Of a DNA stretch of 64,000 nucleotides, positions 33,990-45,460 are shown one piece after another. The notes under the pieces are model-generated. The model saw only the letters and a program-made list of their open reading frames with translations, did no database searches and was not told where the DNA came from. Both the position numbers and the translations under genes were made by a program. Numbering within the stretch: the first letter of the stretch is position 1; each line of letters opens with the position of its first letter. The stretch covers positions 46,575,477 to 46,639,476 of the forward strand of contig CM026401.1 in assembly GCA_014843695.1 (NCBI GenBank), read 5' to 3'. The stretch is from Archivesica marissinica. Taxonomy: Eukaryota > Mollusca > Bivalvia > Venerida > Vesicomyidae.

Positions 33990-36900
33990 TGGTGCAACAC
34001 CCCCTCTCCCATATATGGTGCAACACCCCCTCCCCCATATATGGTGCAACACCCCCTCTCTCAGATATGGTGCAACACCCCTCTCCCAGCAACACACCCT
34101 CACCCAGATATTGTGCAACACCCCTCTCTCCCAGATATGATACAACACCCTCTCCCAGATATGGTGCAACATCTCCTCTCCCAGATATGGTGCAACATCC
34201 CCTCTCTCAGATATGGTGCAACACCCCCTCACAGATATGGTGCAACATCCCCCTCTCCCAGATATGGTGCAACACCCCCTCTCCCAGATATGGTGCAACA
34301 CCCCCTCTCTCAGATATGGTGCAACACCCCTCTCCCAGCAACACACCCTCACCCAGTTATGGTGCAAACCCCTCTCCAGCAACACACCCTCACCCAGATA
34401 TTGTGCAACACCCCTCTCTCCCAGATATGATACAACACCCTCTCCCAGATATAGTGCAACATCTCCCCTCCCAGATATGGTGCAACACCCCCTCACAGAT
34501 ATGGTGCAACACCCCCTCTCCCAGATATGGTGCAACATCTCCCCTTCCAGATATGGTGCAACATCCCCTCTCCCAGATATGGTGCAACATCTCCCCTCCC
34601 AGATATGGTGCAACATCCCCTCTCCCAGATATGGTGCAACATCCCCTCACAGATATGGTGCAACACCCCCTCTCCCAGATATGGTGCAACACCCCCTCTC
34701 CCAGATATGATACAACACCCTCTCCCAGATATGGTGCAACATCTCCCCTCCCAGATATGGTGCAACATCCCCTCTCCCAGATATCATACAACATCCTCTC
34801 TCAGATATGGTGCAACATCCCCTCACAGATATGGTGCAACATCCCCTCACAGATATGGTGCACATCCCCTCTCTCCCAGATATGGTGCAACATCCCCTCA
34901 CAGATATGGTGCAACATCCCCTCACAGATATGGTGCAACATCCCCTCCCAGATATGGTGCAACATCCCCTCCCAGATATGGTGCAACATCCCCTCCCAGA
35001 TATGGTGCAACATCCCCCCTCCCAGATATGGTGCAACATCCCCTCACAGATATGGTGCAACATCCCCTCCCAGATATGGTGCAACATCCCCTCCCATATA
35101 TGGTGCAACATCCCCTCCCAGATATGGTGCAACATCCCCTCCCAGATATGGTGCAACATCCCCTCCCAGATATGGTGCAACATCCCCCCTCCCAGATATG
35201 GTGCAACATCTCCCCTCCCAGATATGGTGCAACCCCCCCTCACAGATATGGTGCAACATCCCCCTCTCCCAGATATGGTGCAACATCCCCCTCACATATA
35301 TGGTGCAACATCCCCCTCACATATATGGTGCAACATCCCCCTCTCCCAGATATGGTGCAACATCCCCCTCCCAGATATGATGCAACATCCCCCTCTCCCA
35401 GATATGGTGCAACACCCCCTCTCCCAGATATGGTGCAACACCCCCTATCCCATATATGGTGCAACATCCCCTCTCCCAGATATGGCGCAACACTCCTTCT
35501 CCCAGATATGGTGCAACATCCCCTCTCTCCCAGATATGGTGCAACACCCCCTCTCTCAGATATGGTGCAACAGCCCCTCTCTCAGATATGGTGCAACACC
35601 CCCTCTCTCAGATATGGTGCAACACCCCCTCTCCCAGATATGGTGCAACACCCCCTCTCCCAGAAATGGTGCAACATCCCCTCCTCCCAGATATGGTGCA
35701 ACATCCCCTCACATATCTGGTGCAACACCCCCTCCCACAGATATGGTGCAACACCCCCTCTCCCAGATATGGTGCAACATCCCCTCTCCCAGATATGGTG
35801 CAACATCCCCTCTCCCAGATATGGTGCAACATCCCCTCTCCCAGATATGATGCAACATCCCCTCTCACAGATATGGTGCAACACCCCCTCTCCCAGATAT
35901 GGTGCAACATCCCCTCTCCCATATATGGTGCAACATCCCCTCTCCCAGATATCGTGCAACATCCCCTCTCCCAGATAAGGTGCAACACCCCCTCTCCCAG
36001 ATATGGTGCAACACCCCCTCTCCCAGATATGGTGCAACACCCCCTCTCCCAGATATGGTGCAACATTCCCTCTCTCAGATAAGGTGCAACATCCCCTCTC
36101 CCAGATAAGGTGCAACACCCCCTCTCCCATATATGGTGCAACACCCCCTCTCTCATATATGGTGCAACATCCCCTCCCAGATATGGCGCAACACTCCTTC
36201 TCCCAGATATGGTGCAACACCCCCCCACCCAGATATGGTGCAACACCCCCCCCCCCCCCAGATATGGTGCAACATCCTCTCTCCCAGATATGGCGCAACA
36301 CTCCTTCTCCCATATATGGTGCAACACCCCCCTCCCAGATATGGTGCAACACCCCTCTCCCATATATGGTGCAATATCCCCCCTCCCAGATATGGTGCAA
36401 CACCCCCTCTCTCAGATATGGTGCAACACCCCCCCTCCCAGATATGGTGCAACACCCCCTCTCCCAGATATGGTGCAACACCCCTCTCCCAGATATGGTG
36501 CAACACCCCCTCTCCCAGATATGGTGCAACATCCCCCCTCCCAGATATGGTGCAACACCCCCTCTCCCAGATATGATGCAACACCCCCTCTCCCAGATAT
36601 GGTGCAACACCCCCTCTCCCAGATATGATGCAACACCCCCCTCACATATATGGTGCAACATCCCCTCTCCCAGATATGGTGCAACACCCCCTCCCAGATA
36701 TGGTGCAACATCCCCTCTCCCAGATATGGTGCAACATCCCCTCTCCCATATATGGTGCAACATCCCCTCTCCCAGATAAGGTGCAACATCCCCTCTCCCA
36801 GATATGGTGCAACATCCCCTCTCCCAGATATGGTGCAACACCCCCTCTCCCAGATATGGTGCAACATCCCTCTCCCAGATAAGGTGCAACATCCCCTCTC

Positions 36901-39455
36901 CCAGATATGGTGCAACATCCCCTCTCCCAGATATGGTGCAACACCCCCTCTCCCAGATATGGTGCAACATCCCCTCCCAGATATGGTGCAACATCCCCTC
37001 TCCCAGATATGGTGCAACATCTCCTCTCCCAGATAAGGTGCAACATCCCCTCTCCCAGATAAGGTGCAACATCCCCTCTCCCAGATATGGTGCAACATCC
37101 CCTCTCCCAGATATGGTGCAACATCCCCTCTCCCAGATATGGTGCAACATCCCCTCCCCAGATAAGGTGCAACATCCCCTCTCCCAGATATGGTGCAACA
37201 TCCCCTCTCCCAGATAAGGTGCAACATCCCCTCTCCCAGATAAGGTGCAACATCCCCTCTCCCAGATAAGGTGCAACATCCCCTCTCCCAGATAAGGTGC
37301 AACATCCCCTCTCCCAGATAAGGTGCAACATCCCCTCTCCCAGATATGGTGCAACATCCCCTCACATATATGGTGCAACATCCCCTCTCCCAGATATGGT
37401 GCAACATCCCCTCTCCCAGATATGGTGCAACATCCCCTCTCCCAGATATGGTGCAACATCCCCTCTCCCAGATATGGTGCAACATCCCCTCTCCCAGATA
37501 TGGTGCAACATCCCCTCTCCCAGATATGGTGCAACATCCCCTCTCCCAGATATGGTGCAACATCCCCTCTCCCAGATATGGTGCAACACCCCCTCTCCCA
37601 GATATGGTGCAACATCCCCTCTCCCAGATATGGTGCAACATCCCCTCTCCCAGATATGGTGCAACATCCCCTCTCCCAGATATGGTGCAACATCCCCTCT
37701 CCCAGATATGGTGCAACATCCCCTCACAGATATGGTGCAACATCCCTCTCCCAGATAAGGTGCAACATCCCCTCTCCCAGATATGGTGCAACATCCCCTC
37801 TCCCAGATAAGGTGCAACATCCCCTCACAGATATGGTGCAACATCCCCTCACAGATATGGTGCAACATCCCCTCTCCCAGATAAGGTGCAACATCCCCTC
37901 TCCCAGATATGGTGCAACATCCCCTCTCCCAGATAAGGTGCAACATCCCCTCTCCCAGATATGGTGCAACATCCCCTCTCCCAGATATGGTGCAACATCC
38001 CCTCTCCCGGATAAGGTGCAACATCCCCTCTCCCAGATATGGTGCAACATCCCCTCCCAGATATGGTGCAACATCCCCTCTCCCAGATATGGTGCAACAT
38101 CCCCTCTCCCAGATATGGTGCAACATCCCCCTCTCCCAGATATGGTGCAACATCCCCCTCACAGATATGGTGCAACATCCCCTCTCCCAGATATGGTGCA
38201 ACATCCCCTCTCCCAGATATGGTGCAACACCCCCTCTCCCAGATATGGTGCAACACCCCCTCTCCCAGATATGGTGCAACACCCCCTCTCCCAGATATGG
38301 TGCAACACCCCCTCTCCCAGATATGGTGCAACATTCCCTCTCTCAGATAAGGTGCAACATCCCCTCTCCCAGATAGGGTGCAACACCCCCTTTCCCATAT
38401 ATGGTGCAACACCCCCTCTCCCATATATGGTGCAACATCCCCTCTCCCAGATATGGTGCAACACTCCTTCTCCCAGATATGGTGCAACACCCCCCTCCCA
38501 GATATGGTGCCACCCCCCTCCCAGATATGGTGCAACATCCCCTCTCCCAGATATGGCGCAACACTCCTCCCATATATGGTGCAACACCCCCCTCCCAGAT
38601 ATGGTGCAACACCCCCTCTCCCATATATGGTGCAACATCCCCCCTCCCAGATATGGTGCAACACCCCCTCTCTCAGATATGGTGCAACACCCCCCCCTCC
38701 TAGATATGGTGCAACCCCCCTCTCCCAGATATGGTGCAACACCCCTCTTTCCCAGATATGGTGCAACACCCCCTCTCCCAGATATGGTGCAACATCCCCC
38801 GTCCCAGATATGGTGCAACACCCCCTCTCCCAGATATGGTGCAACATCCCCTCTCCCAGATAAGGTGCAACACCCCCTCTCCCAGATATGGTGCAACACC
38901 CCCTCTCCCAGATATGGTGCAACAGCCCCTCTCCCAGATATGGTGCAACATTCCCTCTCTCAGATAAGGTGCAACATCCCCTCTCCCAGATAAGGTGCAA
39001 CACCCCCTCTCCCATATATGGTGCAACACCCCCTCTCCCATATATGGTGCAACATCCCCTCTCCCAGATATGGCGCAACACTCCTTCTCCCAGATATGGT
39101 GCAACCCCCCCCTCCCAGATATGGTGCAACACCCCCCTCCCAGATATGGTGCAACATCCCCTCTCCCAGATATGGCGCAACACTCCTTCTCCCATATATG
39201 GTGCAACACCCCTCCCAGATATGGTGCAACACCCCCCCCTCCCAGATATGGTGCAACACCCCCTCTCTCAGATATGGTGCAACACCCCCCCCACTCGTTG
39301 GTGTTGTTGGTGTTTCCCAGATATGGTGCAACGTCCCCCCTCCCAGATATGGTGCAACACCCCCTCTCCCAGATATGATGCAACACCCCTCTCCCAGATA
39401 TGGTGCAACACCCCCTCTCCCAGATATGATGCAACACCCTCTCTCCCAGATATGA
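33990..39455. repeat. 26-bp minisatellite, more than 200 copies, inside intron 1
   Basis: Units of 21-27 bp, consensus agatatggtgcaacatcccc then tctccc. Variants (aaggtg, catata, cactccttctc) occur in long repeated blocks, for example about 36,000-36,300 matching 38,300-38,600 and 38,900-39,250, so large segments were re-duplicated. A single foreign insert (cactcgttggtgttgttggt) is near 39,292. Both strands are open in several frames for hundreds of codons only because the unit lacks stops and its length varies. These are not genes. Confidence 0.97.
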
Positions 39456-39499
39456 TACACAGGTTGCATATCCCATACCTTAATCAGGTTACAGTACTG

Positions 39500-39628
39500 T
39501 AGAGCCTCTATAGCACAGTGGATGCGGTGTCCTCATACACAAGGAGTTGTGAGTTTGAGCTGCACAATGGATGCGGTATCCTCCTCGTGGCAATATATTC
39601 CATCAGGAATGAGGTCACGAATATATAT
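39500..39628 (+). mobile_element. SINE C-like fragment
   Basis: Contains tagcacagtggatgcggtgt, ttgtgagtttgagctgcaca, then attccatcaggaatgaggtc, where the SINE D is joined. Confidence 0.5.
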
Positions 39629-39877
39629 GGCTGCCCGATTAGCGCAGTGGTTAGCGTGCTCGCTTCTCACCATACAACCCGGGTTCGATCTTCGGACTGG
39701 AGGTATGTGAGATGGTACGATAGTCGCCAGATCGGACAGGTGGGTTTTCTCCGGGTACTCCGGTTTCCTACCACACGAATGACCACATATACGCTTTCAT
39801 CCGCGCCAACCGAGAGTGATTAATATAAGTTGTTAGAACTTGTTTCGCAATCGTTGTAACATAAATAAAGTTTAAAC
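39629..39877 (+). mobile_element. SINE D, full length
   Basis: tRNA-like head ggctgcccgattagcgcagt, gtgctcgcttctcaccatac, acccgggttcgatcttcgga (anticodon loop reads CTC, Glu-like), body gatggtacgatagtcgccag, tail gagagtgattaatataagtt and aaataaagtttaaact. Confidence 0.85.
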
Positions 39878-40028
39878 TTTGAGAGCAAATAAACTACTGG
39901 TGTATGAACTTCTTTCGCAATCGAGGTAAAACAAATTTGCATAAGCTAAGCGGGCATCATGCTATATTCGTAATGACGGATAACTATCGTGCACAATTAG
40001 TTTACAGAATAGCACTTTTATATTACAG

Positions 40029-40145
40029 TCTCTGATGCGATTGTGACGCCATACGATGGGACGAAGGGGACTAAGTTACAAGCAATGGCGGACGTCTTCT
40101 GCACGCGATGTTCACTCGACGATCACACATGCACAATGCTCTTCT
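40029..40145 (+). CDS. Exon 2 of cysteine-module/mucin-like gene
   Basis: Acceptor ttttatattacag, 38 open codons, donor cttcT/GTACGA, phase 1-1. The C-terminal part, MADVFCTRCSLDDHTCTMLF plus the split Cys, shows the clearest small module of the gene: F-C-x2-C-x6-C-x4-C with an aromatic residue before the last Cys. The same plan recurs in exons at 59,592 and, with one Cys replaced, at 41,119 and 57,953. The last Cys codon is T/GT across the splice junction, completed by the GT that opens the next exon. Confidence 0.65.
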
Positions 40146-40227
40146 GTACGATTCTACCAATACATATACATCCATGCAGATTATTAGAATTCAAGGGATA
40201 TGGACATAACCTCCCTCCCCGAACATA

Positions 40228-40918
40228 AACCCCCTCTAAGGTTGATAGGGGCTGGCAGGAGGTTGATAGGGGGTTGGCAGGTGGTTGATAGGGGGTTGAC
40301 AGGTGGTTGATAGGGGGTTGATAGGGGGTTGGCAGGAATATGATAGAGGGGTGGCAGGAGGTTGATATGGTGGCAGGTTGATAGGAGCTGGCAGGGGTTG
40401 ACAGGTGGTTGATAGTGGGTGGCAGGTGGTTGATAGGAGCTGGCAGGGGGTTGACAGGTGGTTGATAGGGGGTTGGCAGCATATGATAGAGGGGTGGCAG
40501 GAGGTTGATATGGGGTTGGCAGGAGGTTGATAGTGGGTTGGCAGGTGGTTGATAGGGGTTGGCAGGAATATGATAGAGGGGTTGCAGGAGGTTGATATGG
40601 CGTTGGCAGGAGGTTGATAGGAGCTGGCAGGAGGTTGATATGGGGTTGGCAGGAATATGATAGAGGGGTGGCAGGAGGTTGATAGGGGGTTGCAGGAGGT
40701 TGATATGGGGTTGCAGGAGGTTGATATGGGGTGGCAGGAGGTTGATAGAGGGGTGGCAGGAGGTTGATATGGGGTTGCAGGAGGTTGATAGAGGGGTTGC
40801 AGGAGGTTGATAGAGGGGTGGCAGGGGGTTGATATGGGTTGGCCAGAGGTTAATAGGGGGTTTGGCCGGGGTTGCCAGGAGGTTGATAGGGGTTGGCAGG
40901 TTGTTGATAGGGGGCTAG
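40228..40918. repeat. 22-bp G-rich minisatellite in intron 2
   Basis: About 30 copies of gttgatagggggttggcagg with ag/tg variants and a gaatatgatagaggggt form. Strong G bias on the plus strand. Confidence 0.9.
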
Positions 40919-41003
40919 CAGCATATTGGGAATCTGGAAACTGGGTGCTTAATACAGGTTAGTGCTTAATGGAGGTGGCCACTAACACAGGGTTGACTGT
41001 AGT
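40918..41003. mobile_element. MITE family H, right half
   Basis: gcatattgggaatctggaaa, gtgcttaatggaggtggcca, acacagggttgactgta. Left part replaced by the 22-bp array. Confidence 0.7.
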
Positions 41004-41118
41004 TAAAAGTTCTTTCACCATCACTGTAAAACAAACATACCGGTAGTTTACACTTATAATGCCTACCTAATCAATGCCACAATCAACGCATAAATGTGGC
41101 ATAACCTTGATATTTCAG

Positions 41119-41217
41119 GTGCTCCGGACAAGTTGATAGTATCTGTTGCTATGGCGATGATGACCGCATTCTGTATAGACATTGCAGATCTATTTCCGTC
41201 TTGTTATAGTGAATTCT
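41119..41217 (+). CDS. Exon 3 of cysteine-module/mucin-like gene
   Basis: Acceptor ttgatatttcag, 32 open codons, donor attcT/GTAAGT, phase 1-1. A hydrophobic start (LIVSVAMAMMTA) is followed by FCIDIADLFPSCYSEF and the split Cys: C-x9-C-x4-C, the second Cys of the full module being absent. The C-Y-S-E-F-C ending matches C-x4-C of exons 2, 4, 6, 9 and 10. Joining to exons 2 and 4 keeps the frame and creates Cys at both junctions. Confidence 0.65.
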
Positions 41218-41231
41218 GTAAGTATAAACAT

Positions 41232-41468
41232 TTGATCCCCGTCTGACCCTAATAAAATTAACAGTCTTTCAGATGGGACGTTAAACCGAGGTCTTGTGCC
41301 GGTGCTTTATATCATGCACGTAAAAGAACCAGAGGAGATTCTGGAATGGGTCTCTGTCTGTATCAATGCACTATCCTCCAACAATCTAAAATGACTAATC
41401 TCTTCAGGCGGTGTCGCTCATATGGGCAACCGGTAGCGAGGATAAATAAACGTAAAACACACACACCC
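41232..41468 (+). mobile_element. SINE A, head truncated
   Basis: gatccccgtctgaccctaat to gataaataaacgtaaaacac. Confidence 0.85.
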
Positions 41469-41654
41469 TATGTGGGAAAACAGGGTTAAAACCTGTATAA
41501 AAATATAACTAGGAAACAGTGATTTGCATTAAAGTTTGATGGTATTTTATACTTTAACTTTTACATAGTAGCGGTGAAAATAACAGTCAAATAGGCCATG
41601 CATATTTATGATAGTTGTATATGTAACAGAACAGATAAATAATGTTATTGTTAT

Positions 41655-41850
41655 ATTTCGGGTTTTACGCCTGCATCAGCACCATTTTGGGCTATATCGC
41701 CGGCGGGCAGTTTACCTAACAACACCTTTCCTGGGCAGGCTCCAGCGATTAACCAGTACTTGGGTGCACCAACCTCCGTAAGAAACTGCCAACTTTTTCA
41801 TATAAATGAGACACGGCCTGAGCGGGGCTCGAACCCGTGACCATCGGTGG
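41655..41850 (-). mobile_element. SINE B with the alternative tail
   Basis: Left end atttcgggttttacgcctgc, agcaccattttgggctatat (alternative tail); right end gcggggctcgaacccgtgac. The outer head is missing. Confidence 0.85.
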
Positions 41851-41857
41851 ATAAATA

Positions 41858-42140
41858 ATGTTTAGACTAAATAAGTCATGCAATGTTATTAGAATTGTGT
41901 CGTAATGACACTATTCTAATGAAAATTCATGACCGATTTCAAGAGTTTTCGGATACAAATAATGTCGACAAAATCAAATACAACACGATATAGAAGACAC
42001 ATAATTACATTATAATTCAACATTTCGGCTTGCGCCTTCATCAGGCATGTTGTTTTTTTCAGATACAAATAAGAAATACACATCAATGAGTTGTATTAAT
42101 AATTTAATATACTTTATTTTACCCAGCTAGGCCTACCCGG
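41858..42140. mobile_element. MITE family F with nested 99-bp insertion
   Basis: Flanking parts match other F copies (aatgttattagaattgtgtc, aaatacacatcaatgagttg). An insert at 41,963-42,061 is flanked by gatacaaataa on both sides and contains cggcttgcgccttcatcagg. Confidence 0.55.
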
Positions 42141-42315
42141 CACACAGTGATAAATGGAAATGAGAAATGTTTCCATCTATTAGAATATATTTCATCTACA
42201 TTCTACACCCGCTATGTCAAAGTCGGTTATTTCGAATTATCCGGTTATCTCGAAGTCCCGTTTCAGATACTCTCATTTTACATATAACTATTTCCGTTTA
42301 TATTTAATTTCGTTT

Positions 42316-42557
42316 AACCCATTCAACACCAAGTAACTGACATTGGACTGGTCCATGATATTTTTAGACCAATTAAATTAATAAGAAAATTACATTTGGA
42401 TCAGTTCATTTATCAAAATGGGTAAATTATTTTTAAAAAATTGTAATATTACTTGCAAAAAGTGCAGATCCTGATGAGACGGCTCGTCACGAGCCGGCTC
42501 ATCTGGATCTACACTTTTTGTAAGCCTATTGAGAGGTCTGTGGTGTTGAAAGGGTTA
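42316..42557. mobile_element. TTAA MITE, family E
   Basis: From ttaacccattcaacaccaag to tggtgttgaaagggttaa, with the perfect central hairpin. Confidence 0.9.
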
Positions 42558-42659
42558 AGTCAAGCTTCGGTTATGTCGAAGTATTTTGTTCGGTCCGACG
42601 GAATTCGACATAACGGATGTAGACTATTTGTAAACGTGTAATGATTTCTATATATGTAG

Positions 42660-42839
42660 GTTCACGCCCTATAGGGAAAAGAGAAGCTCCCCCAGCGGAG
42701 AGCCTGGGTGACGGATGTAGCGCTGCTCCTGGTTGGTCACGTGTAGCTGGAATGCACGAATGGTGTCGCAATACCTGCACGAACGGCACTGATCCGATCA
42801 AATGCCCAGAATCTTACTGTCAGTGTCCAGATGTCATAG
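42660..42839 (+). CDS. Exon 4 of the gene: complete WC cysteine module
   Basis: Acceptor atttctatatatgtag, 59 open codons, donor catagG/GTAAAT region with G/GTAAAT, phase 1-1. After a linker with KREAPPAESLGDG comes CSAAPGWSRVAGMHEWC, then RNTC, TNGTDPIKC and PESYCQC: C-x15-W-C-x3-C-x8-C-P-x3-Y-C-x-C. The same arrangement is rebuilt from exons 5 and 6. Seven cysteines in about 40 residues, one W-C pair and a C-P-x3-C-x-C ending indicate a small disulfide-bonded extracellular domain. I recall similar W-C...C-P...C-x-C motifs in secreted eukaryotic proteins, but no named family is assigned. Confidence 0.7.
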
Positions 42840-42879
42840 GTAAATAACTGCACACGCTCATTTCTTTCTTTTTTTTCAG

Positions 42880-43172
42880 ACGGATCTGTAGTCCAGTGGT
42901 AACACGCTCGACTGGTAATCCAGGGATCGCCGGTTCGATCCCCCGTCTGACCCTAATAAAATTAACAGTCTTTCAGATGGGACTTTAAACCGAGGTCTCG
43001 TGTCAGTGCCTTACACCGTGCACGTAAAAGAACCAGAGGAGACTCTGGAATGGGTCTCCATCTGTATCATTGCACTATCCTCCAAAATCTAAAATGACTA
43101 ATATCTTCAGGAGGCTTCGCTCATACGGGCAACCGGTAGCGACGATAAATAAATGTAAAACACACACACACA
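42880..43172 (+). mobile_element. SINE A, full length
   Basis: Reference copy: tRNA-like head agacggatctgtagtccagt, ctcgactggtaatccaggga, ggttcgatcccccgtctgac (anticodon loop CTGGTAA reads GGT, Thr-like), body aacagtctttcagatgggac, tail ggcaaccggtagcgacgata. Confidence 0.9.
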
Positions 43173-43334
43173 TGGTCTTCAACTGTCTAGCAATGTCGTA
43201 CATGGTAGAGATGAAAGTGGTGCATATATCTAGGTTTTCTATGCACGTAATGTGTGGTGCAATGTTAGTAGCTCTATGTCATGTGTTCAAAGAAGTCATG
43301 CCACAATTATAGAAAATTTTCCAGTCCAGCGTTA

Positions 43335-43423
43335 ATTTTATTATGGTCAGACGGGGGATCGAACCTGCGATCCCTGGATTACCAGTCCAGCGTGATACCA
43401 CTGGACTACAGATCCGTCTGTTA
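43335..43423 (-). mobile_element. SINE A head fragment
   Basis: cgggggatcgaacctgcgat and actacagatccgtctg: the tRNA-like head plus the first bases of the body. Confidence 0.8.
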
Positions 43424-43476
43424 AGAAGACTATGCACTAGGTCAAATTACTGTTTTAATTGTTCTGAACTATTAAT

Positions 43477-43570
43477 TACAATTTGAAAATGATAAGTATA
43501 TACTAACCATAGTGTACAGTTCATGGTTAATAATTATATACTTATCTTTTTCAAATTGTAATTAATTAAA
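43477..43570. repeat. Imperfect inverted repeat, about 40-bp arms
   Basis: aattacaatttgaaaatgat facing atctttttcaaattgtaatt, with gataagtatata and tatatacttatc also paired. The loop includes ctaaccatagtgtac and catggttaataa, which pair partly. Confidence 0.75.
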
Positions 43571-43775
43571 TTAATTAAAACGAAGTCATAGCGTAATTAC
43601 AATATGCATCTAATTATAGGAGAAGACCTCTATAAGCTAGAGCTTTCGGTTCTAATCCTTTTTCATAAATATTTGTGCATATTGTACATACATGTATATA
43701 TATGTTATATCATTGTTTAAAATAAACTATGTTTAAACTTATAGTTAATGCATTATGTTATATTTTATATTACAG

Positions 43776-43853
43776 TGACGACTGGTTCCCCCAAGATTAT
43801 AGAGAGTACCTGTATTGAGTGGGGGGCATCAGTAGCATACTTAGCTGTGCCAG
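43776..43853 (+). CDS. Exon 5: first half of a second WC module
   Basis: Acceptor tattttatattacag, 25 open codons, phase 1-1, donor ccagG/GTACCA (weaker than the others). Peptide includes PKIIESTCIEWGASVAYLAV. Joined to exon 6 it gives C-x18-W-C-x3-C-x5-C-P-x3-H-C-x-C, clearly parallel to exon 4. The reading frame stays open past the donor (to about 44,041), so exon end is inferred from the match to exon 4 and from phase. Confidence 0.6.
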
Positions 43854-43899
43854 GTACCAGGCTGCATAATGCACATACTATGATCAGATATAAACTTTT

Positions 43900-44108
43900 A
43901 TTTTACATCAGTTTACCTAACGACACCTTTCCTGGGCAGGCTCCAGCGGTTAACCAGTACTTGGGTGCAACAACCTCCTTAAGAAACTACCAACTTTTTC
44001 ATATAAATGAGACACAGTCTGAGCGGGGCTCGAACCTGTGACCATCAGAGATGATAGGTTACAGTGGTATACAAGTCAGCGACCTTAACCACTCGACCAC
44101 GGAGGCGG
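43900..44108 (-). mobile_element. SINE B
   Basis: Left cagtttacctaacgacacct, right gcggggctcgaacctgtgac, ataggttacagtggtataca, ctcgaccacggaggcgg. Confidence 0.85.
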
Positions 44109-44896
44109 TCCTCTTCACAATATGTGCATTATATACATGATGCTATGCAGACGATAAATAACGTATTAACACATTTAAAACATATAAATACATTCATCAA
44201 TTCATTCATGTTAATATTATCTGTATGATTTATAGAACACAGTAAGTGCTGTAAATACAATGATCAATAAATGTCAAAGTTGTATTTAAGAAATAATAAG
44301 TATCAACCGTGGTATATCGCAGAATAACCCAAGTTTGAAGTTCTTATGCATAGAAATATATCACGAAGGCCGAAGGCGAGAATCAAAGGAGTATTTTCTT
44401 CAAACGCCGTGCATTTGGCTTTCGAAATTTCCTCCCGCGTAAGGGGTGATGACGTTATTTTTTATGGAAATTATCAATCTAGTGAACAAACGTTGTAACT
44501 GATCAATAATTTTATTTATTTTGTCAAATAAAACTGTACAGAATAGTAACTGAAACGTTACTTAACAGAAAAACAAGACAGACAAGAGATTATCTGATTC
44601 TAAAAATAGCTCACTTCCGCGAATTCCCACGGTAGTATTTACAAACATCACGTGACTTTCATTCATAAAACTTTACACGCATTGTATAAATGGAATAGCC
44701 AAAACACAGTGCGCACGCAGCATAGTTCAAGGTAGGTATATCGCTGAATAACCCAAGGTAGATTTTACTCTACAAGTATGTATGTTATTAGCTGGGTCGT
44801 GTTAGAATAATCATTAAACAACTAATTGTGATATTTGTTTATTAACATATTTTGTATATTGTTATTAGTGAGATTCCTTATCGTGAATTCAGCGTA
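44109..44896. other. Intron sequence, nothing recognised
   Basis: AT-rich. No exon of the phase 1-1 type and no repeat identified. Confidence 0.4.
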
Positions 44897-45190
44897 CAGA
44901 CGGATCTGTAGTCCAGTGGTAACACGCTGGACTGGTAATCCAGGGATCGCAGGTTCGATCCTCCGTCTGACCCTAATAAAATTAACAGTCTTTCAGATGG
45001 GATGTTAAACCGAGGTCTCGTGTCGGTGCTTTACACCGAGCACGTAAAAGAACCAGATGAGACTCTGGAATTGGTCTATTGGTCTATGTCATTGCACTTT
45101 CCTCCAAAAATCTAAAATGACTAATCTCTTCAGTAGGCATCGCTCATATGGGTAACTGGTAGCGACATAAATAAAAACGTAAAACACACA
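44897..45190 (+). mobile_element. SINE A, full length
   Basis: cagacggatctgtagtccag, acgctggactggtaatccag, ggttcgatcc, body, and tail ggtagcgacataaataaaaa. Confidence 0.9.
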
Positions 45191-45460
45191 CTTTGTGATT
45201 CAATCAATTTATCAGAGTTTCTTTGTAAGATGTGTTGAAGAGTGGTCAGCATTGTTATTACTAAGGTGACATTGTCATGGAAATTAATGGTCCAAACTGG
45301 ACGTGTGCCTTTGTATTCACAAAACACAATACTGAATAACATTTATAGGTCTTCTGCACCAGTAATTTGCAAACTTCTACATATCTATTGCATCCTTAAT
45401 AATGAATTGTTTTCTCACTGTGTATAAAATATTAAAGACATGATATTTATTACCCTACAG

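Noticed and set aside
34000..39500. Dozens of overlapping long ORFs (up to about 700 codons) on both strands
   Set aside because: They follow the 26-bp period, occur in several frames at once, and have no starts, domains or composition of a protein gene. The array lies in an intron of a supported gene.
42880..42955. Functional tRNA gene (Thr-like)
   Set aside because: The tRNA-like part is followed by the same body and tail at a dozen sites, so it is a SINE head. Acceptor stem pairing is imperfect.
43748..44041. 97-codon ORF as an independent gene
   Set aside because: Its second half is a minus-strand SINE B. Only the first 78 nt behave as an exon.
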